From Acidimicrobiales bacterium (GTDB taxonomy: Bacteria; Actinomycetota; Acidimicrobiia; Acidimicrobiales; Aldehydirespiratoraceae), in the NCBI GenBank assembly GCA_029247365.1, contig JAQWLJ010000049.1, positions 1 through 64,000 of the forward strand: 64,000 nucleotides of DNA. The letters are read 5' to 3'. A model generated the notes under the pieces. It made no database searches, was not told where the DNA came from, and was given only the letters and a program-made list of their open reading frames with translations. Of this stretch, positions 16,521 through 26,526 are shown in pieces (the stretch's first letter is position 1; each line of letters begins with the position of its first letter). The translations under genes were made by a program, and so were the position numbers.

Positions 16521-17237
16521 ATGTCGGCGATGACGACCCGAATCGACGCGATGTGGTCACCCCCGGTGCTGTTCGCTCATCGGGGCGCCAAAGCCAACGC
16601 GCCCGAGAACACGATCGAGGCATTCCGGTTGGCAAAGCGGCTTGGTGCCACCGGCATAGAGAGCGATGCCTGGATCACCAGGGACGGAGAAGTCGTCCTT
16701 GACCACGATGGCCATGACCGGTTCTTTCCGCGCCGTTGGATTGCTGAGGTCGATCGAGCCGACCTCAAGGGACACATCCCGACCCTCGGCGAGTACTACG
16801 CGGCTGTTGGCACCGAGCTCCCGCTCAGCGTCGATCTGAAGGATCCGGGTGCTTTCGACGCCCTGGTCGCCGTCGCCCGACACCACGATGCGGTCGATCG
16901 ACTGTGGATCTGCCACTACGACCTAGAACTTCTCGTCGACTGGCGCGATCGCGTCCCCGACGTCCACCTAGTCAACTCAACGTCAATCGAAAAGTTGCCG
17001 ATAAGCACAGAGAAGCGGGCGGCTGAGCTCGCAGCAGCGAGGATTGATGCCGTCAATCTGCGCCACGGTGAGTGGACCGGTGGTCTCACCACACTCTTTC
17101 ATCGCTTCGACGTCTTGTGCTTCGGGTGGGATGCGCAACACGAACGACAGATCGCCCGTCTTATAGATCAGGGAATCGATGCGGTGTATGGCGATTACGT
17201 CGATCGACTCGTCGCCGTAGAGGCGACGTTTCACTGA
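16521..17237 (+). CDS. Glycerophosphodiester phosphodiesterase family protein
   Basis: 238 residues from the ATG at 16521. FAHRGAK (18-24) supplies the catalytic His20-Arg21, PENTIEAF and GIESDAW (45-51) the metal-binding Glu47/Asp49, and LDHDGHDRF the second His region; SVDLKD is the next family strand. It should hydrolyse glycerophosphodiesters to glycerol-3-phosphate and an alcohol. No signal peptide is seen, so cytoplasmic. ATGs at 16530 and 16551 are possible alternatives. A second, clearly different GDPD lies at the end of the window. Confidence 0.85.
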   Translation: MSAMTTRIDAMWSPPVLFAHRGAKANAPENTIEAFRLAKRLGATGIESDAWITRDGEVVLDHDGHDRFFPRRWIAEVDRADLKGHIPTLGEYYAAVGTELPLSVDLKDPGAFDALVAVARHHDAVDRLWICHYDLELLVDWRDRVPDVHLVNSTSIEKLPISTEKRAAELAAARIDAVNLRHGEWTGGLTTLFHRFDVLCFGWDAQHERQIARLIDQGIDAVYGDYVDRLVAVEATFH

Positions 17238-17246
17238 CTGAAGTGG

Positions 17247-17978
17247 CTAGAGGAAGCCGATATCGCCGAGGGGCCACACCTTCAAGAACGCCCGGCCGAC
17301 GATCGAGTCCTTGGGGATCGGACCGAAGTCGCGGCTGTCGGTCGAATTCGGGCGGTTGTCGCCCATCATGAAAAAGTATCCCTCGGCAACGGTGCATGTA
17401 TCGGGGGCGGGCTGGTTGAGACAGCCTTCGGCGTCGATCGAGATCCGCCGATGGTTCGTGGCTGCGCCGTCGACATAAGGCTCTCGGAGTCGCTGGCCGT
17501 CGATGAAGACGTCACCGTCAACGAAGCTAATCGTCTCGCCAGGCAGCGCAACCACCCGCTTGATGAAGTCATCGATCGGTCCCCCGGCCTGCTGGGGACG
17601 ATCGAAGACGATGATGTCGCCGCGATCGACCTCGCCGAGCACATAGCTGAGCTTGTTCACGAGGACCCGGTCGTCGACGGCGAGGGTGTCGTGCATCGAA
17701 GCCGACGGGATGAAGAACGCCTGGAACAGGAACGCCTTGATCAGGAGCGCTACTGCCAGTGCGCCGACCGCAACCGCGACCCACTCGATGAGCGACCGTA
17801 GCGAGGAGTTGACACGCCGACGCGACGGCGGCCTGGTGCTCGTTGCGGGTGTGTCGCCTCGCCGATACGAACCGTCTTCGCCAGAGCCACGGGACTCCAG
17901 GAACCTGTCCTCTGCGCGACTGGTATCGACGCTGGCTGAGGAGTCGACGGCCGGGGGGCGCGAGTCAGCATCAGTCAC
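17247..17978 (-). CDS. lepB: Signal peptidase I
   Basis: 243 residues. A 60-residue disordered cytoplasmic N-terminus is followed by one membrane helix (about 62-83) and the S26 catalytic domain. Ser94 in PSASM is the nucleophile and Lys140 in DFIKRVVALPGE the general base; MGDNRPNSTDSR is the family box near the C-terminus. It removes signal peptides from exported proteins at the outer face of the membrane. It starts at GTG, with TAAGGT six bases upstream, so the transcript is probably leaderless. Confidence 0.93.
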   Translation of the reverse strand: MTDADSRPPAVDSSASVDTSRAEDRFLESRGSGEDGSYRRGDTPATSTRPPSRRRVNSSLRSLIEWVAVAVGALAVALLIKAFLFQAFFIPSASMHDTLAVDDRVLVNKLSYVLGEVDRGDIIVFDRPQQAGGPIDDFIKRVVALPGETISFVDGDVFIDGQRLREPYVDGAATNHRRISIDAEGCLNQPAPDTCTVAEGYFFMMGDNRPNSTDSRDFGPIPKDSIVGRAFLKVWPLGDIGFL

Positions 17979-17984
17979 AGAAGG

Positions 17985-17990
17985 ACCTTA
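17985..17990 (-). promoter_or_regulatory. -10 box of lepB
   Basis: TAAGGT on the minus strand with a six-base spacer to the GTG start at 17978. Confidence 0.4.
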
Positions 17991-18025
17991 TCGGTCGGCG
18001 GATAGAGGCAAGCGGCATGCGAGAT

Positions 18026-18988
18026 TCAGCGATACCGGCGCAAAATCCTGGTGGCCGCTCGACGGCAAAGATCACGATCGAGGGGAGAATCGATCGACAC
18101 GACCTCTACCGCCGATCCAAGCCGAAGGAGCAGACGTTCAAGCCACGGAGCCGCAGTGACCGCCATCGTGACCATGAGGTGGTCGCCTACGTCGTCGACG
18201 AACTCGACGGGATACTGCTCGATGACCCAGCGCGCCTCGCGCTCGAGTCGGAGCACCACCCGAGGGTCGTCGCCCGATGGCGAGAACGACGTGTCGACGA
18301 CCGGTCCCGCGTGCTCGACCGGTTCGCTCGTTATCGTCACTGATCGGACGCGGTCGACCCGAAACACGCGTTCCCCTGCGGCGCGATGGCACCAACCGCC
18401 CAGGTACCAATTGCCCTGGTCTGAGAAGAGCCGTGCCGGATCAACCCGACGTTTCGTGAGTTCATCGCGTCCATAGGCGTAGTACTCGAGCTCAATCTGT
18501 CGGCGATCGCCGATTGCCTCACGCAGCTGGCCGAGCGTGTCGGCGGGTGCGTTTCCAAGCCGCACATGGACTGCCTCTGATGCCCCCTCGCCGAGGGCCG
18601 TGCCGAGCTTGGTGAGCGCTCGCAGCAGCGGTGACGCAGCATTTTCATCGGGCTTATCGTTCTCGGTGAGTGGAAGGACCGAGCGGCCGGCGGTCAGGAG
18701 CCGCGCGCCGTCCTCGACCGAGAGGCGCAACGGGCGGGAGAACCATTCGGCGTAGCGGATGTGCACCCGGTCTTCACTGAGCTCAACTTCGATAAGGGAG
18801 TCGGGGGTGAACGGATGCACGCCGACGAAGAACACGATGTCTTGAAGGTCGTCGAGAAGTTGAGCTCGGGGGTAGGCGTATCGATCGACGATGTCGTCGA
18901 TGAGAGCGCCATCGGGCTGTTGGGCTACCCAGGGAATCACCGAGAGAAGTCGAGCGAGTCGGTCGCGGGCGTTCAGCTTGCCGCTCAT
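18026..18988 (-). CDS. pafC: WYL-domain regulator PafC
   Basis: 320 residues from the ATG at 18988, whose bases overlap the TGA of pafB (ATGA), which fixes the start. It has an N-terminal winged-helix-like region (LNARDRLARLLSVIPWV), a WYL domain in the middle (IELEYYAYGRDELTKRRVDP ... WYLGGWC) and a C-terminal WCX extension. PafB and PafC form a transcriptional activator of DNA-damage genes in mycobacteria and are encoded beside the Pup ligase gene, as here. Its residues for ligand sensing cannot be assigned from sequence. Confidence 0.9.
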   Translation of the reverse strand: MSGKLNARDRLARLLSVIPWVAQQPDGALIDDIVDRYAYPRAQLLDDLQDIVFFVGVHPFTPDSLIEVELSEDRVHIRYAEWFSRPLRLSVEDGARLLTAGRSVLPLTENDKPDENAASPLLRALTKLGTALGEGASEAVHVRLGNAPADTLGQLREAIGDRRQIELEYYAYGRDELTKRRVDPARLFSDQGNWYLGGWCHRAAGERVFRVDRVRSVTITSEPVEHAGPVVDTSFSPSGDDPRVVLRLEREARWVIEQYPVEFVDDVGDHLMVTMAVTAAPWLERLLLRLGSAVEVVSIDSPLDRDLCRRAATRILRRYR

Positions 18989-19878
18989 GCCTGGGCCTCC
19001 AGCCATGACACGAAGTCGACCCGGAGCTCGGGCGGTCCGATGACTTCTGCGTGCTCCAGGAACGACAGTGCGAAGCTTCGGAAGGCGTCGATGTTGCGCA
19101 CCTGAAGGCTGGCGGTGACCGATCCATCCTCAGCGAGCGCAACATCGCCAAGGATGTGGCGAGCGTAGGCAGCCTGGTCCGGGTCGATCCGAACGGTGGC
19201 CTCGATCGCTGGCCCGTCGCCGAGTTCCCAACCGCGGAGGTCGAGCGGGTCAGCGACTGACCCGATCGGTTCGAGCGCTTCGCCGGCAAGGCTCACGTCG
19301 CTTTCGAGCCGATCCACCCGGTAGAGCCGCTCAGCGCTGCGCGTTCGATCCCAACCGTCGAGGTACCAGTGTCCACGCGAGAACGACAGCCGCCACGGCT
19401 CGACGGTTCGCTCGGCTCCCCTGTAGGTGAAGGTGACGGCTCGACGGTCAGCCGCGGCGCCTATCAGCGTGGCGAGCGTGGCCGAGAACGGCACATGGCC
19501 GAGCTGTTCCTCCGGAGGCGAACCACCGGCTGCGCCGAGCCGAACGAGGGCGGTGTCGTCGCCGTCAACTTGGACGAGGTTTGTTGCGAGGTGGAGCGCT
19601 GCCAGCTCGTCAGGTTCGAAGTGCAGCTCGGCCCCGGCGTACTCGTCGCGGTTTAGCCGATAGCCGTCGATCGGTGGATTGGACCCGGGGACCGCCTCAA
19701 CCCGCAGCGGCATACCCATGCTGCGGAGGTCGTCTTTATCTCGTTCGAACGTGCGCCGAAAGCTCGGCTTGGCGTCGGGGTAGCCGCCAACTCGTTCGCG
19801 GAGGTCGTCCGCCGTCAGCGGCCGGTCGGCATGCAGGAGTGCTGCGGTGAGGTTGAGGAGGCGCTCGAGTTTGTCCAT
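18985..19878 (-). CDS. pafB: WYL-domain regulator PafB
   Basis: 297 residues. N-terminal HTH (LERLLNLTAALLHADRPLTA), then a WYL domain (AVTFTYRGAERTVEPWRLSF ... HWYLDGWDRTR) and a WCX C-terminus. Partner of PafC; together they activate a RecA-independent DNA-damage response in mycobacteria. Located 10 bases after the pafA stop and overlapping pafC by four bases, so pafA-pafB-pafC is one transcription unit as in other actinobacteria. Confidence 0.9.
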   Translation of the reverse strand: MDKLERLLNLTAALLHADRPLTADDLRERVGGYPDAKPSFRRTFERDKDDLRSMGMPLRVEAVPGSNPPIDGYRLNRDEYAGAELHFEPDELAALHLATNLVQVDGDDTALVRLGAAGGSPPEEQLGHVPFSATLATLIGAAADRRAVTFTYRGAERTVEPWRLSFSRGHWYLDGWDRTRSAERLYRVDRLESDVSLAGEALEPIGSVADPLDLRGWELGDGPAIEATVRIDPDQAAYARHILGDVALAEDGSVTASLQVRNIDAFRSFALSFLEHAEVIGPPELRVDFVSWLEAQA

Positions 19879-19888
19879 CAGCCGGTGG

Positions 19889-21247
19889 TCACAGCGAAGC
19901 GATCAGCTTCTCGACTCGCTCGTCATGAGCTTTGAAGGGGTCCTTACACAGCACGGTACGTTGGGCCTGGTCGTTGAGCTTCAAATGCACCCAGTCGACG
20001 GTGTAGTCGCGTTTCTGTTCCTTGGCTCGCTTGATGAACTCGCCCCGTAGGCGAGCTCTAGTGGTCTGGGGTGGCGTCTCGACCGCATCGGAGATCTCAG
20101 CGTCGGTGACGATCCGCTCGACCATGTCCCTGCGCTGCAGGCGATAGAAGAGCCCGCGCTTTTGGTTCACGTCGTGGTACTGCAGGTCGATCAGCGCCAC
20201 CCGGGCATCGCTCAACGCGAGGTCATGGCGCTCGCGGTATGCCTCGATCAGCTTGTACTTGATGACCCAGTCGAGTTCTTTGTCGAGCGTCAGTGGGTCG
20301 TCTTCGATTGCGCTGAGGCAGTGCTCCCACATGTCGAGCGCCATCTTCTCCTCGGCGTTGAGTTCGTGGTGCTCGGCGAAGCGGATCGCCCGGTTGAGGT
20401 ACTCGGACTGGATGTCCAGCGCCGACACTTCCCGCCCGTTGGCGAGGCGCACTCGGCGGCGGCACGTCATGTCATGGCTGATCTCGCGAATCGCTCGAAT
20501 TGGGTTCTCGAGCGTCATGTCCCGCAAGACGACCTGCGGTTCCTCAAGCATCCGCAGCATCAGCGAGCACGCGCCGACCTTCAGGAAGTTGGTGTACTCG
20601 CTCATATTGGAGTCACCGACGATCACGTGCAGGCGGCGGTAGCGCTCGGCATCAGCGTGGGGCTCGTCGCGCGTGTTGATGATGGGGCGGCTCCTCGTCG
20701 TGGCCGACGACACGCCCTCCCAGATGTGTTCAGCGCGCTGGCTGACGCAGTACATCGCCCCGCGCGCCGTCTGTAAGACCTTGCCAGCACCAGCGTAGAT
20801 TTGCCGGCTGACCAGAAACGGAATCAAGACCTCTGCATACGACGAGAAGTCATCTCGGCGCGTCGTGCAGTAGTTCTCATGGCAGCCGTAGCTGTTCCCG
20901 GCCGAATCAGTGTTGTTCTTGAAGAGGTACACGTCCCCGTGTACACCTTCGTCGCCGAGTCGCTGTTCAGCGCTGTTGAGCAACTGCTCGAGGATGCGCT
21001 CCCCCGCCTTGTCATGTACGACGAGTTCACGGATGCTGTCGCACTCCGGGGTGGCGTACTCGGGATGGCTACCGACGTCGAGGTATAAGCGAGCGCCATT
21101 GCCGAGGAACACGTTGCTGCTGCGCCCCCACGACACGACTCGGCGGAACAGGTAGCGCGCGACCTCGTCTGGGCTGAGCCGTCGCTGGCCACCCAGCGTG
21201 CAGGTGACTCCGTATTCGTTCTCGATTCCGAAGATGCGGCGCTGCAC
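19889..21247 (-). CDS. pafA: Pup-protein ligase PafA
   Basis: 452 residues. The carboxylate-amine ligase-like fold begins with GIENEYGV (Glu9 and Glu11 bind Mg-ATP) and has [17 protein letters not shown], with Asp57 in the place of the catalytic Asp of characterised PafA enzymes. PafA joins the C-terminal Glu of Pup to substrate lysines using ATP. Length and motifs match the ligase instead of Dop: it lacks the Dop loop that is present in the 24.5 kb gene. It follows prcA by about 95 bases. Confidence 0.95.
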   Translation of the reverse strand: MQRRIFGIENEYGVTCTLGGQRRLSPDEVARYLFRRVVSWGRSSNVFLGNGARLYLDVGSHPEYATPECDSIRELVVHDKAGERILEQLLNSAEQRLGDEGVHGDVYLFKNNTDSAGNSYGCHENYCTTRRDDFSSYAEVLIPFLVSRQIYAGAGKVLQTARGAMYCVSQRAEHIWEGVSSATTRSRPIINTRDEPHADAERYRRLHVIVGDSNMSEYTNFLKVGACSLMLRMLEEPQVVLRDMTLENPIRAIREISHDMTCRRRVRLANGREVSALDIQSEYLNRAIRFAEHHELNAEEKMALDMWEHCLSAIEDDPLTLDKELDWVIKYKLIEAYRERHDLALSDARVALIDLQYHDVNQKRGLFYRLQRRDMVERIVTDAEISDAVETPPQTTRARLRGEFIKRAKEQKRDYTVDWVHLKLNDQAQRTVLCKDPFKAHDERVEKLIASL

Positions 21248-21286
21248 GTTGCCAAACTAACCGGGTCAGGCAGTCTGAGGCGGATC

Positions 21287-21308
21287 GGCCCGCATCTCGA
21301 CTCGGGCC
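21287..21308 (-). repeat. Inverted repeat between prcA and pafA
   Basis: A six-base GC-only stem (21287-21292 with 21303-21308) and a ten-base loop sit in the only sizeable gap of the pup-prcB-prcA-pafA run. It could be an attenuator or a 3'-end stabiliser. No T tract. Confidence 0.25.
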
Positions 21309-21342
21309 CAGTCGCCAAGCCGCGACCGAGTCACGCGATGGC

Positions 21343-22026
21343 TCAGCCGGCGATGAGTTGTGCGATCTGGGGATCGGTGAGGCGCTGGAATGTGCGCCGT
21401 TGTTCTCCCCGCTCGAGGATCGCAACCTCCAGAGATGCCGGTTCGAGGGTGCGATCCGGCCCTGCGAGCGCGCCGACGGCTCGTTGTAGTCCTTCGCTCA
21501 GCGAGGGCGCGGCATCGAAGGTTCCGAGGCGGTCACCGATCGTGTCGGTCTCGCCACCGAGCACGACTGACATGTCCTCGTCGACGACCGTGCCGTCGTA
21601 GAGGATGTGAAAGAGCTGGTCGTCGGATCCGTCGGGTGCGCGTCCGATTTCGGCCACCAGGATCTCAACCTCCATCGGTTTCATTTCGTGAGTGAAGATC
21701 TGGCCCAGGCTCTGTGCGTACTGGTTGGCAAGGCTCCTGGCGTCGACATCCTCTCGACTAAAGGCGTAGCCCTTCATGTCGGCGTGGCGGACACCCGCGA
21801 TGCGGAGCTGGTCGAACTCGTTGTACTTGCCTACACCGGCGAACGCGATGCGGTCGTAGATCTCGCTCACCTTGCGCAGCGTCGATGATGTGTTTTCCGC
21901 ACAGATCGCAATGCCGTGATCGAAACGGAATGCGACGAGGCTCCGCCCGCGGGCAATTCCCTTTCGGGCATAGTCGGCCCGGTCCTTCATCACCTGCTCG
22001 GGGGCGACATAGAACGGCATGTTCAT
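21343..22026 (-). CDS. prcA: 20S proteasome alpha subunit PrcA
   Basis: 227 residues with the alpha-subunit layout: an N-terminal gate segment (MPFYVAPEQVMKDRADYARK), then the Ntn-hydrolase fold without a catalytic N-terminal threonine (RSLVAFRFDHGIAICAEN). Seven copies form each outer ring, which gates entry to the chamber and receives ARC/Mpa. The ATG overlaps the prcB stop (ATGA). An ATG two codons downstream would also keep the gate sequence. Confidence 0.95.
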   Translation of the reverse strand: MNMPFYVAPEQVMKDRADYARKGIARGRSLVAFRFDHGIAICAENTSSTLRKVSEIYDRIAFAGVGKYNEFDQLRIAGVRHADMKGYAFSREDVDARSLANQYAQSLGQIFTHEMKPMEVEILVAEIGRAPDGSDDQLFHILYDGTVVDEDMSVVLGGETDTIGDRLGTFDAAPSLSEGLQRAVGALAGPDRTLEPASLEVAILERGEQRRTFQRLTDPQIAQLIAG

Positions 22027-22817
22027 CGCGATCGGCTCCCTCGGCGGCGTTCGATCAGGGCTTGCGTGCGGGCAGCGAGGTCGTCGTTGCCGATTCGCTC
22101 GTAGCCAGCGGCAGTGATGGCAGCGACCACTGGGTAGATTCCCCGGATCAGGTCGGGTCCACCGGTGGCAGAGTCTTCGTCAGCGGCTTCGAAAAGTCCC
22201 TCGAGCGCAAGATCGATCACCTGATCGGCTGTCATGTCGTCGGTGTAGCCGAGCTTGATCACCGTGCCGGCGTGCAGGCTGCCACTCCCGGTGCTGGCAT
22301 GGTCGGCCTCCTCGTAGCGACCTCCGGTGATGTCGAAGTCGTAGAGACGACCCTCTCCGCGGGTCAGGTCGAAGCCGGCGAACAAAGGCACTACCGCCAT
22401 GCCCTGCATCGCCATTGGGAGATTACTGCGGACCATCTGGCTGAGTTGATTGGCCTTCCCGTCGAGGCTGAGCGCCGTGCCCTCGACTTTCTCGTAGTGC
22501 TCGAGCTGGAGCTGGAAGAGCTTGACCATCTCGATTGCGGGTCCAGCTGCGCCGGCAATCGCGACGCCACTATGGCGATCAGCTGGGAAGACTTTCTCCA
22601 TTGTGCGCTGGCTGATGAGGTTGCCGGACGTGGCCCGGCGGTCGCCAGCCATGAGGACGCCCTCTGCATAGCGGATGGCAACGCAGGTGGTGCCGTGGCG
22701 ATACTCCTCGGGCGCGACGGCGCCGGCACTGTGGGTAGAAGCGAACCCGCTTCGTTGCAGCAGTTGACTGAAGTCAGGCCCAGGATCGTCCTGGACGCGG
22801 AACAGCGGCAGGTTCAC
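22023..22817 (-). CDS. prcB: 20S proteasome beta subunit PrcB
   Basis: 264 residues made as a precursor. A 42-residue propeptide ends at His-Gly, and autocleavage exposes Thr43 (HG/TTCVAIRY), the catalytic nucleophile. GDRRAT and SGSLHAG carry the remaining conserved active-site residues. Seven copies form each inner ring. Starts four bases after the pup stop and overlaps prcA by four bases. Confidence 0.96.
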   Translation of the reverse strand: MNLPLFRVQDDPGPDFSQLLQRSGFASTHSAGAVAPEEYRHGTTCVAIRYAEGVLMAGDRRATSGNLISQRTMEKVFPADRHSGVAIAGAAGPAIEMVKLFQLQLEHYEKVEGTALSLDGKANQLSQMVRSNLPMAMQGMAVVPLFAGFDLTRGEGRLYDFDITGGRYEEADHASTGSGSLHAGTVIKLGYTDDMTADQVIDLALEGLFEAADEDSATGGPDLIRGIYPVVAAITAAGYERIGNDDLAARTQALIERRRGSRSR

Positions 22818-22820
22818 GGG

Positions 22821-23012
22821 CTACTGGCCGCCCTTCTGGATGTAGCTCTTCACGAAGTCTTCGGCATTGGTCTCGAGCACCTCGTCGATCTCGTCGAGCA
22901 GATCGTCGAGTTCGGCCTTGAGTTCGGCCCCCCGTTCGGACGCGGCTGGCGCTTCCTCGGTCTCGGACTCGCGCTCAGGCGTGGGCTTCTGGATCTGTTC
23001 ACGTTCGGCCAT
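22821..23012 (-). CDS. pup: Prokaryotic ubiquitin-like protein Pup
   Basis: 63 residues, acidic and largely disordered, with a central helical region ([19 protein letters not shown]) that would bind the ARC/Mpa coiled coil. It ends in Gly-Gly-Gln, so Dop must deamidate the last residue to Glu before PafA can use it. Position between dop and prcB is the usual one. Confidence 0.96.
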   Translation of the reverse strand: MAEREQIQKPTPERESETEEAPAASERGAELKAELDDLLDEIDEVLETNAEDFVKSYIQKGGQ

Positions 23013-23032
23013 GGTGCTCTCCGTTCCCTCGG

Positions 23033-24541
23033 TCAGTTGCCCAGACGACGCAGCAGCTCGGCTGCGGTGTCGCTCTCATCGAACAAGGTACCCACGTGGG
23101 CCTCAGTCCCGCGCATCGGCTCCACCATGGGCACGCGTCGAAGTGCGTCACCGCCGACGTCGAACACGATCGAGTCCCAGTTTGCTGCCACAACAGCCTC
23201 GGGGAAGTCTCGGACACAGCGGCCGCGGAAGTAGGCGCGGGTATCGCTCGGGGGGACACTGATCGATGCAGCTGCTTCGTCGTCGCTCACGAGCTGTTCG
23301 AGACCGACCCGCCAGGCAAGGCCGCGCTCGGGCCGCATGTCGGTGTACTGAATATCCATCGCCCGAACCTTTGCGTCAGACCACGAGAGCCCGTGGCGCT
23401 CCCGGTATCCCTCGAGGAGCCTGTACTTCGCAACCCAGTCGAGTTGATCAGCGAGGTCCATCGGGTCGTGCTCGAGGCCGGCAAGCACAAATTCCCAGCG
23501 ACGCAAGACCTCGTCCACCCACTCCCCTCCCAGCGCCTCGAGCCCACGGTCGTCGACATGCTTGCGCACGAGGTCAAAGAGCTCCCACTGGACCTCGAGC
23601 GCGGTGATGGTTGTGCCGTCGGCTAGGGGAAGCGCCTCGCGCAAGCTGAGGTCGTGGCTGACGTGACGCAGTGATGCAACCGGGGCTTTGAAGATGAACT
23701 CAGTTGGGATCGCACCGTCCTCAACCAGCGAGAGGATGAGCGCCGTCGTCCCGATCTTGAGGAACGTGGCGACCTGCGACGGGTTGGCATCGCCGACGAT
23801 CACGTGGAGCCGCCGGTACTTGCGGGCATCGGCGTGGGGTTCGTCGCGAGTGTTGATGATCGGCCGTTTGAGGGTTGTCTCGAGCCCGACCTCCTCTTCG
23901 AAAAAGTCGGCGCGTTGGGTCAGTTGATAATGAACTTCGTCAGTCCGCTGGCCAGGGAGCTCGGCGCCGACCTTACCGGCGCCGGTGAAGATCTGACGGG
24001 TGATGAAGTGCGCCGTGCAGTGGCGCACGATCTCACCAAAAGGCGTGTCACGGCTTACGAGGTAATTCTCGTGCGTGCCGTAGGAGTTGCCCTTTCCGTC
24101 GGAGTTGTTCTTGTAGAGCACGAGTTCCTGTCCAGGGGGGAGAAGCTCGTTGGCGGCCGCCATCGAGCGCTGGACGATGAGCTCGCCAGCCCGGTCGTAG
24201 CGCACGACACTGAGAGGGTCGGCGCACTCCGGCGTGGACATCTCGGGGTGGGCGTGGTCGACGTAGTACCGGGCGCCGTTGCGAAGCACTGCATTGACGA
24301 GGTGGGTTTCGACTTCCGGCGCCATTGCGCCCATGGGGCTGAACCCCCGAGCGTCCACGTCGGGGTGCTCGTCGATGAAGTCCCACGCAACGACATCGGA
24401 GCGGGTATCGGGCCGGTAACCCTCTGCCGCCAGGAACGCGTTGATCAGCAGTGATGAGGCGGTGATCGGATTGGGTTCGTCGGTGCCGCGGTGGACAATC
24501 CCGTACTCGGTCTCGATCCCCAGGGTCTTCGGAATGGACAT
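23033..24541 (-). CDS. dop: Pup deamidase/depupylase Dop
   Basis: 502 residues from the ATG at 24541; the longer frame upstream would run into alr. GIETEYGI carries Glu10 and Glu12 for Mg-ATP, and [15 protein letters not shown] has Asp95, the active-site Asp. The stretch at residues 44-75 corresponds to the Dop-specific loop that separates Dop from PafA. Dop deamidates PupGln and also removes Pup from substrates. It precedes pup by 20 bases and follows alr by 14. Confidence 0.94.
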   Translation of the reverse strand: MSIPKTLGIETEYGIVHRGTDEPNPITASSLLINAFLAAEGYRPDTRSDVVAWDFIDEHPDVDARGFSPMGAMAPEVETHLVNAVLRNGARYYVDHAHPEMSTPECADPLSVVRYDRAGELIVQRSMAAANELLPPGQELVLYKNNSDGKGNSYGTHENYLVSRDTPFGEIVRHCTAHFITRQIFTGAGKVGAELPGQRTDEVHYQLTQRADFFEEEVGLETTLKRPIINTRDEPHADARKYRRLHVIVGDANPSQVATFLKIGTTALILSLVEDGAIPTEFIFKAPVASLRHVSHDLSLREALPLADGTTITALEVQWELFDLVRKHVDDRGLEALGGEWVDEVLRRWEFVLAGLEHDPMDLADQLDWVAKYRLLEGYRERHGLSWSDAKVRAMDIQYTDMRPERGLAWRVGLEQLVSDDEAAASISVPPSDTRAYFRGRCVRDFPEAVVAANWDSIVFDVGGDALRRVPMVEPMRGTEAHVGTLFDESDTAAELLRRLGN

Positions 24542-24555
24542 CGCCGCGACCCTAC

Positions 24556-25653
24556 TCAGCGGGTGTAGGTCCGGGTGTACCGCCCGCCGAGATTCGTGAG
24601 GACCTCGTACGCGATCGTCCCTGCCGCCCTCGCGGCGTCGGCGATCGTGACCGTTTCGCCGATGAGCTCCGCTGTCGTGCCGCACTCGATGCGAACGTCG
24701 GATGGCACATCGGTGATGTCGACGGTGAGCAGATCCATAGAGACCCGCCCGACGATGGGCGCCCGGTGTCCGTCGAAGGCGACGTGGCCGACGTTGGAGG
24801 CGGCACGGTGATAGCCGTCGCCATAGCCGACTGGCAGCGTGGCCAGCCGACGCTCTACGGCAAGGCGGTGGGTTGCACCGTAGCCCACCGCCTCTCCTGC
24901 GCCGGCCGTGCGGATCTGCAACACCGGGGCGGTGAGGTGGATGACCGGCGACACTCCGAGGCGATCGTCTGGCGTGGGGTCCACGCCGTAAAGTCCGACT
25001 CCGGGTCGGACGTGGTCAAAGTGGTAGCTGGCCCCGAGGCCTACGCCAGGCGAGTTCACCAATGATGCTCGGCCGGCGGCAAGATGCTGTCGGATCTGGA
25101 GAAACCGCTGCCGCTGGTGTGTGTTGAGAACGTGATCGGGCTCGTCGGCGCACGCGAGGTGGCTCATGACGTGCACGAGTGCGAGACGTTCGAGCATTGA
25201 CGGGTCGGCGAGGAGCGTCATGGTCTCGTCACTGTCGAGGCCGGTGCGGTTGATACCGGTGTCGAAGTGAAGCGTTGCCCTGCGTGACTTGCCGTCGTTG
25301 CGGGCGTGGGTCGCCCATCGCCGGACCTGTTCGAGCGAGATCAACACGGGGACGAGACGATGCTCGTCGAAGACTTCCTCGGTGCCCGCTGAGACGCCCG
25401 ACAACACGAAAATCTCGGCGTCAGGCAGTACTGACCGGAGCTCGATCCCCTCCCCTGGTTCCGCCACGAAGAACTCCCGGCAGCCAACCTCGGCGAGTGC
25501 GGTGCTGATCTTGAGCGCCCCTAGGCCGTACGCGTCGGCCTTTACCATGGCCGCAACGACGCAGCCGGGTGCGAGGTGGCCGAAACGCTGCCAATTCATT
25601 TGGACGGCGCCTAGATCGATCTGGAGTTCGGCGGCGGTCAGACGAGCTGTCAT
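24556..25653 (-). CDS. alr: Alanine racemase
   Basis: 365 residues. Fold-type III PLP enzyme with Lys38 in VKADAYG as the PLP Schiff-base lysine and Tyr258 in AVGYGATH as the second catalytic base; the MDLLTVD strand is also present. It interconverts L- and D-alanine for peptidoglycan. Position directly upstream of dop is not the usual place; with the transporter and gdh genes it separates dop from the proteasomal ATPase gene. Confidence 0.93.
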   Translation of the reverse strand: MTARLTAAELQIDLGAVQMNWQRFGHLAPGCVVAAMVKADAYGLGALKISTALAEVGCREFFVAEPGEGIELRSVLPDAEIFVLSGVSAGTEEVFDEHRLVPVLISLEQVRRWATHARNDGKSRRATLHFDTGINRTGLDSDETMTLLADPSMLERLALVHVMSHLACADEPDHVLNTHQRQRFLQIRQHLAAGRASLVNSPGVGLGASYHFDHVRPGVGLYGVDPTPDDRLGVSPVIHLTAPVLQIRTAGAGEAVGYGATHRLAVERRLATLPVGYGDGYHRAASNVGHVAFDGHRAPIVGRVSMDLLTVDITDVPSDVRIECGTTAELIGETVTIADAARAAGTIAYEVLTNLGGRYTRTYTR

Positions 25654-25694
25654 GCCCTCATCCTGCCCCGGTGACGCAGCGAAGCTTCAGCACC

Positions 25695-26474
25695 TCAGAG
25701 AATCTGGGACAGGAAGAGCTTGGTGCGGTCTTCCTGCGGGTTCGTAAAGAAGTGCTCGGGGGTTCCCGCCTCCACGATCTCGCCTGACTCCATGAAGATG
25801 ATTCGGTCGGCGACCTCACGCGCAAATCCCATCTCGTGGGTCACCACCATCATGGTCATGCCGCCGAGCGCGAGTTCCTTCATGACGTCGAGCACTTCCT
25901 TGATCATCTCAGGGTCGAGCGCGGACGTCGGCTCGTCGAAGAGCATGATCCGAGGCTCCATCGCCAGAGCCCGGGCGATGGCGACACGTTGCTGCTGACC
26001 GCCGGACAGTTGGCCGGGGAACTTCTCCGCCTGCTCAGGGATGCCGACGCGCTCAAGGAGCTCGCGGGCCTGTCGCTCGGCCTCTGCCCGCGGTCGCTTT
26101 CGCACCCAGATCGGAGCCAGGCTGATGTTGTCCACCACCGACAGGTGGGGGAACAGGTTGAACTGCTGGAACACCATGCCGACTTCGGAGCGGATCTTCT
26201 CGATATTGCGGGTGTCGTTGGTCAGTTCGACACCGTCAACAATGATGCGCCCACTCTGATGCTGCTCAAGTCGGTTGATGCAGCGAATCCAGGTGGACTT
26301 CCCCGATCCCGAGGGACCGAGCACGACGACAACTTCCTGCTCCTTGATGTTGGCCGACACGCCCTTGAGCGCCTGGAAGTCGCCGTACCACTTGTCGATT
26401 CCGTCACAGACGATGATGTCGTCGCGGGCAGCGAGTTCGTCGCTCACGGCTGCGGTTGCATCGCTGAAGCTCAT
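25695..26474 (-). CDS. Polar amino-acid ABC transporter ATP-binding protein
   Basis: 259 residues from the ATG at 26474, which follows a GAGGT ribosome-binding site by nine bases. Walker A GPSGSGKS (53-60), signature LSGGQ (156-160), Walker B/DEPTS (180-184) and a switch His in VVTHEMG make it a complete GlnQ/AapP-type ATPase. It should power the two permeases encoded just upstream. Last gene of the transporter operon. Confidence 0.93.
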   Translation of the reverse strand: MSFSDATAAVSDELAARDDIIVCDGIDKWYGDFQALKGVSANIKEQEVVVVLGPSGSGKSTWIRCINRLEQHQSGRIIVDGVELTNDTRNIEKIRSEVGMVFQQFNLFPHLSVVDNISLAPIWVRKRPRAEAERQARELLERVGIPEQAEKFPGQLSGGQQQRVAIARALAMEPRIMLFDEPTSALDPEMIKEVLDVMKELALGGMTMMVVTHEMGFAREVADRIIFMESGEIVEAGTPEHFFTNPQEDRTKLFLSQIL

Positions 26475-26526
26475 GATGAATACCTCGTGTAGTGCTGGGC
26501 GGATTGGTTTGAATCGGCGGCCTGCA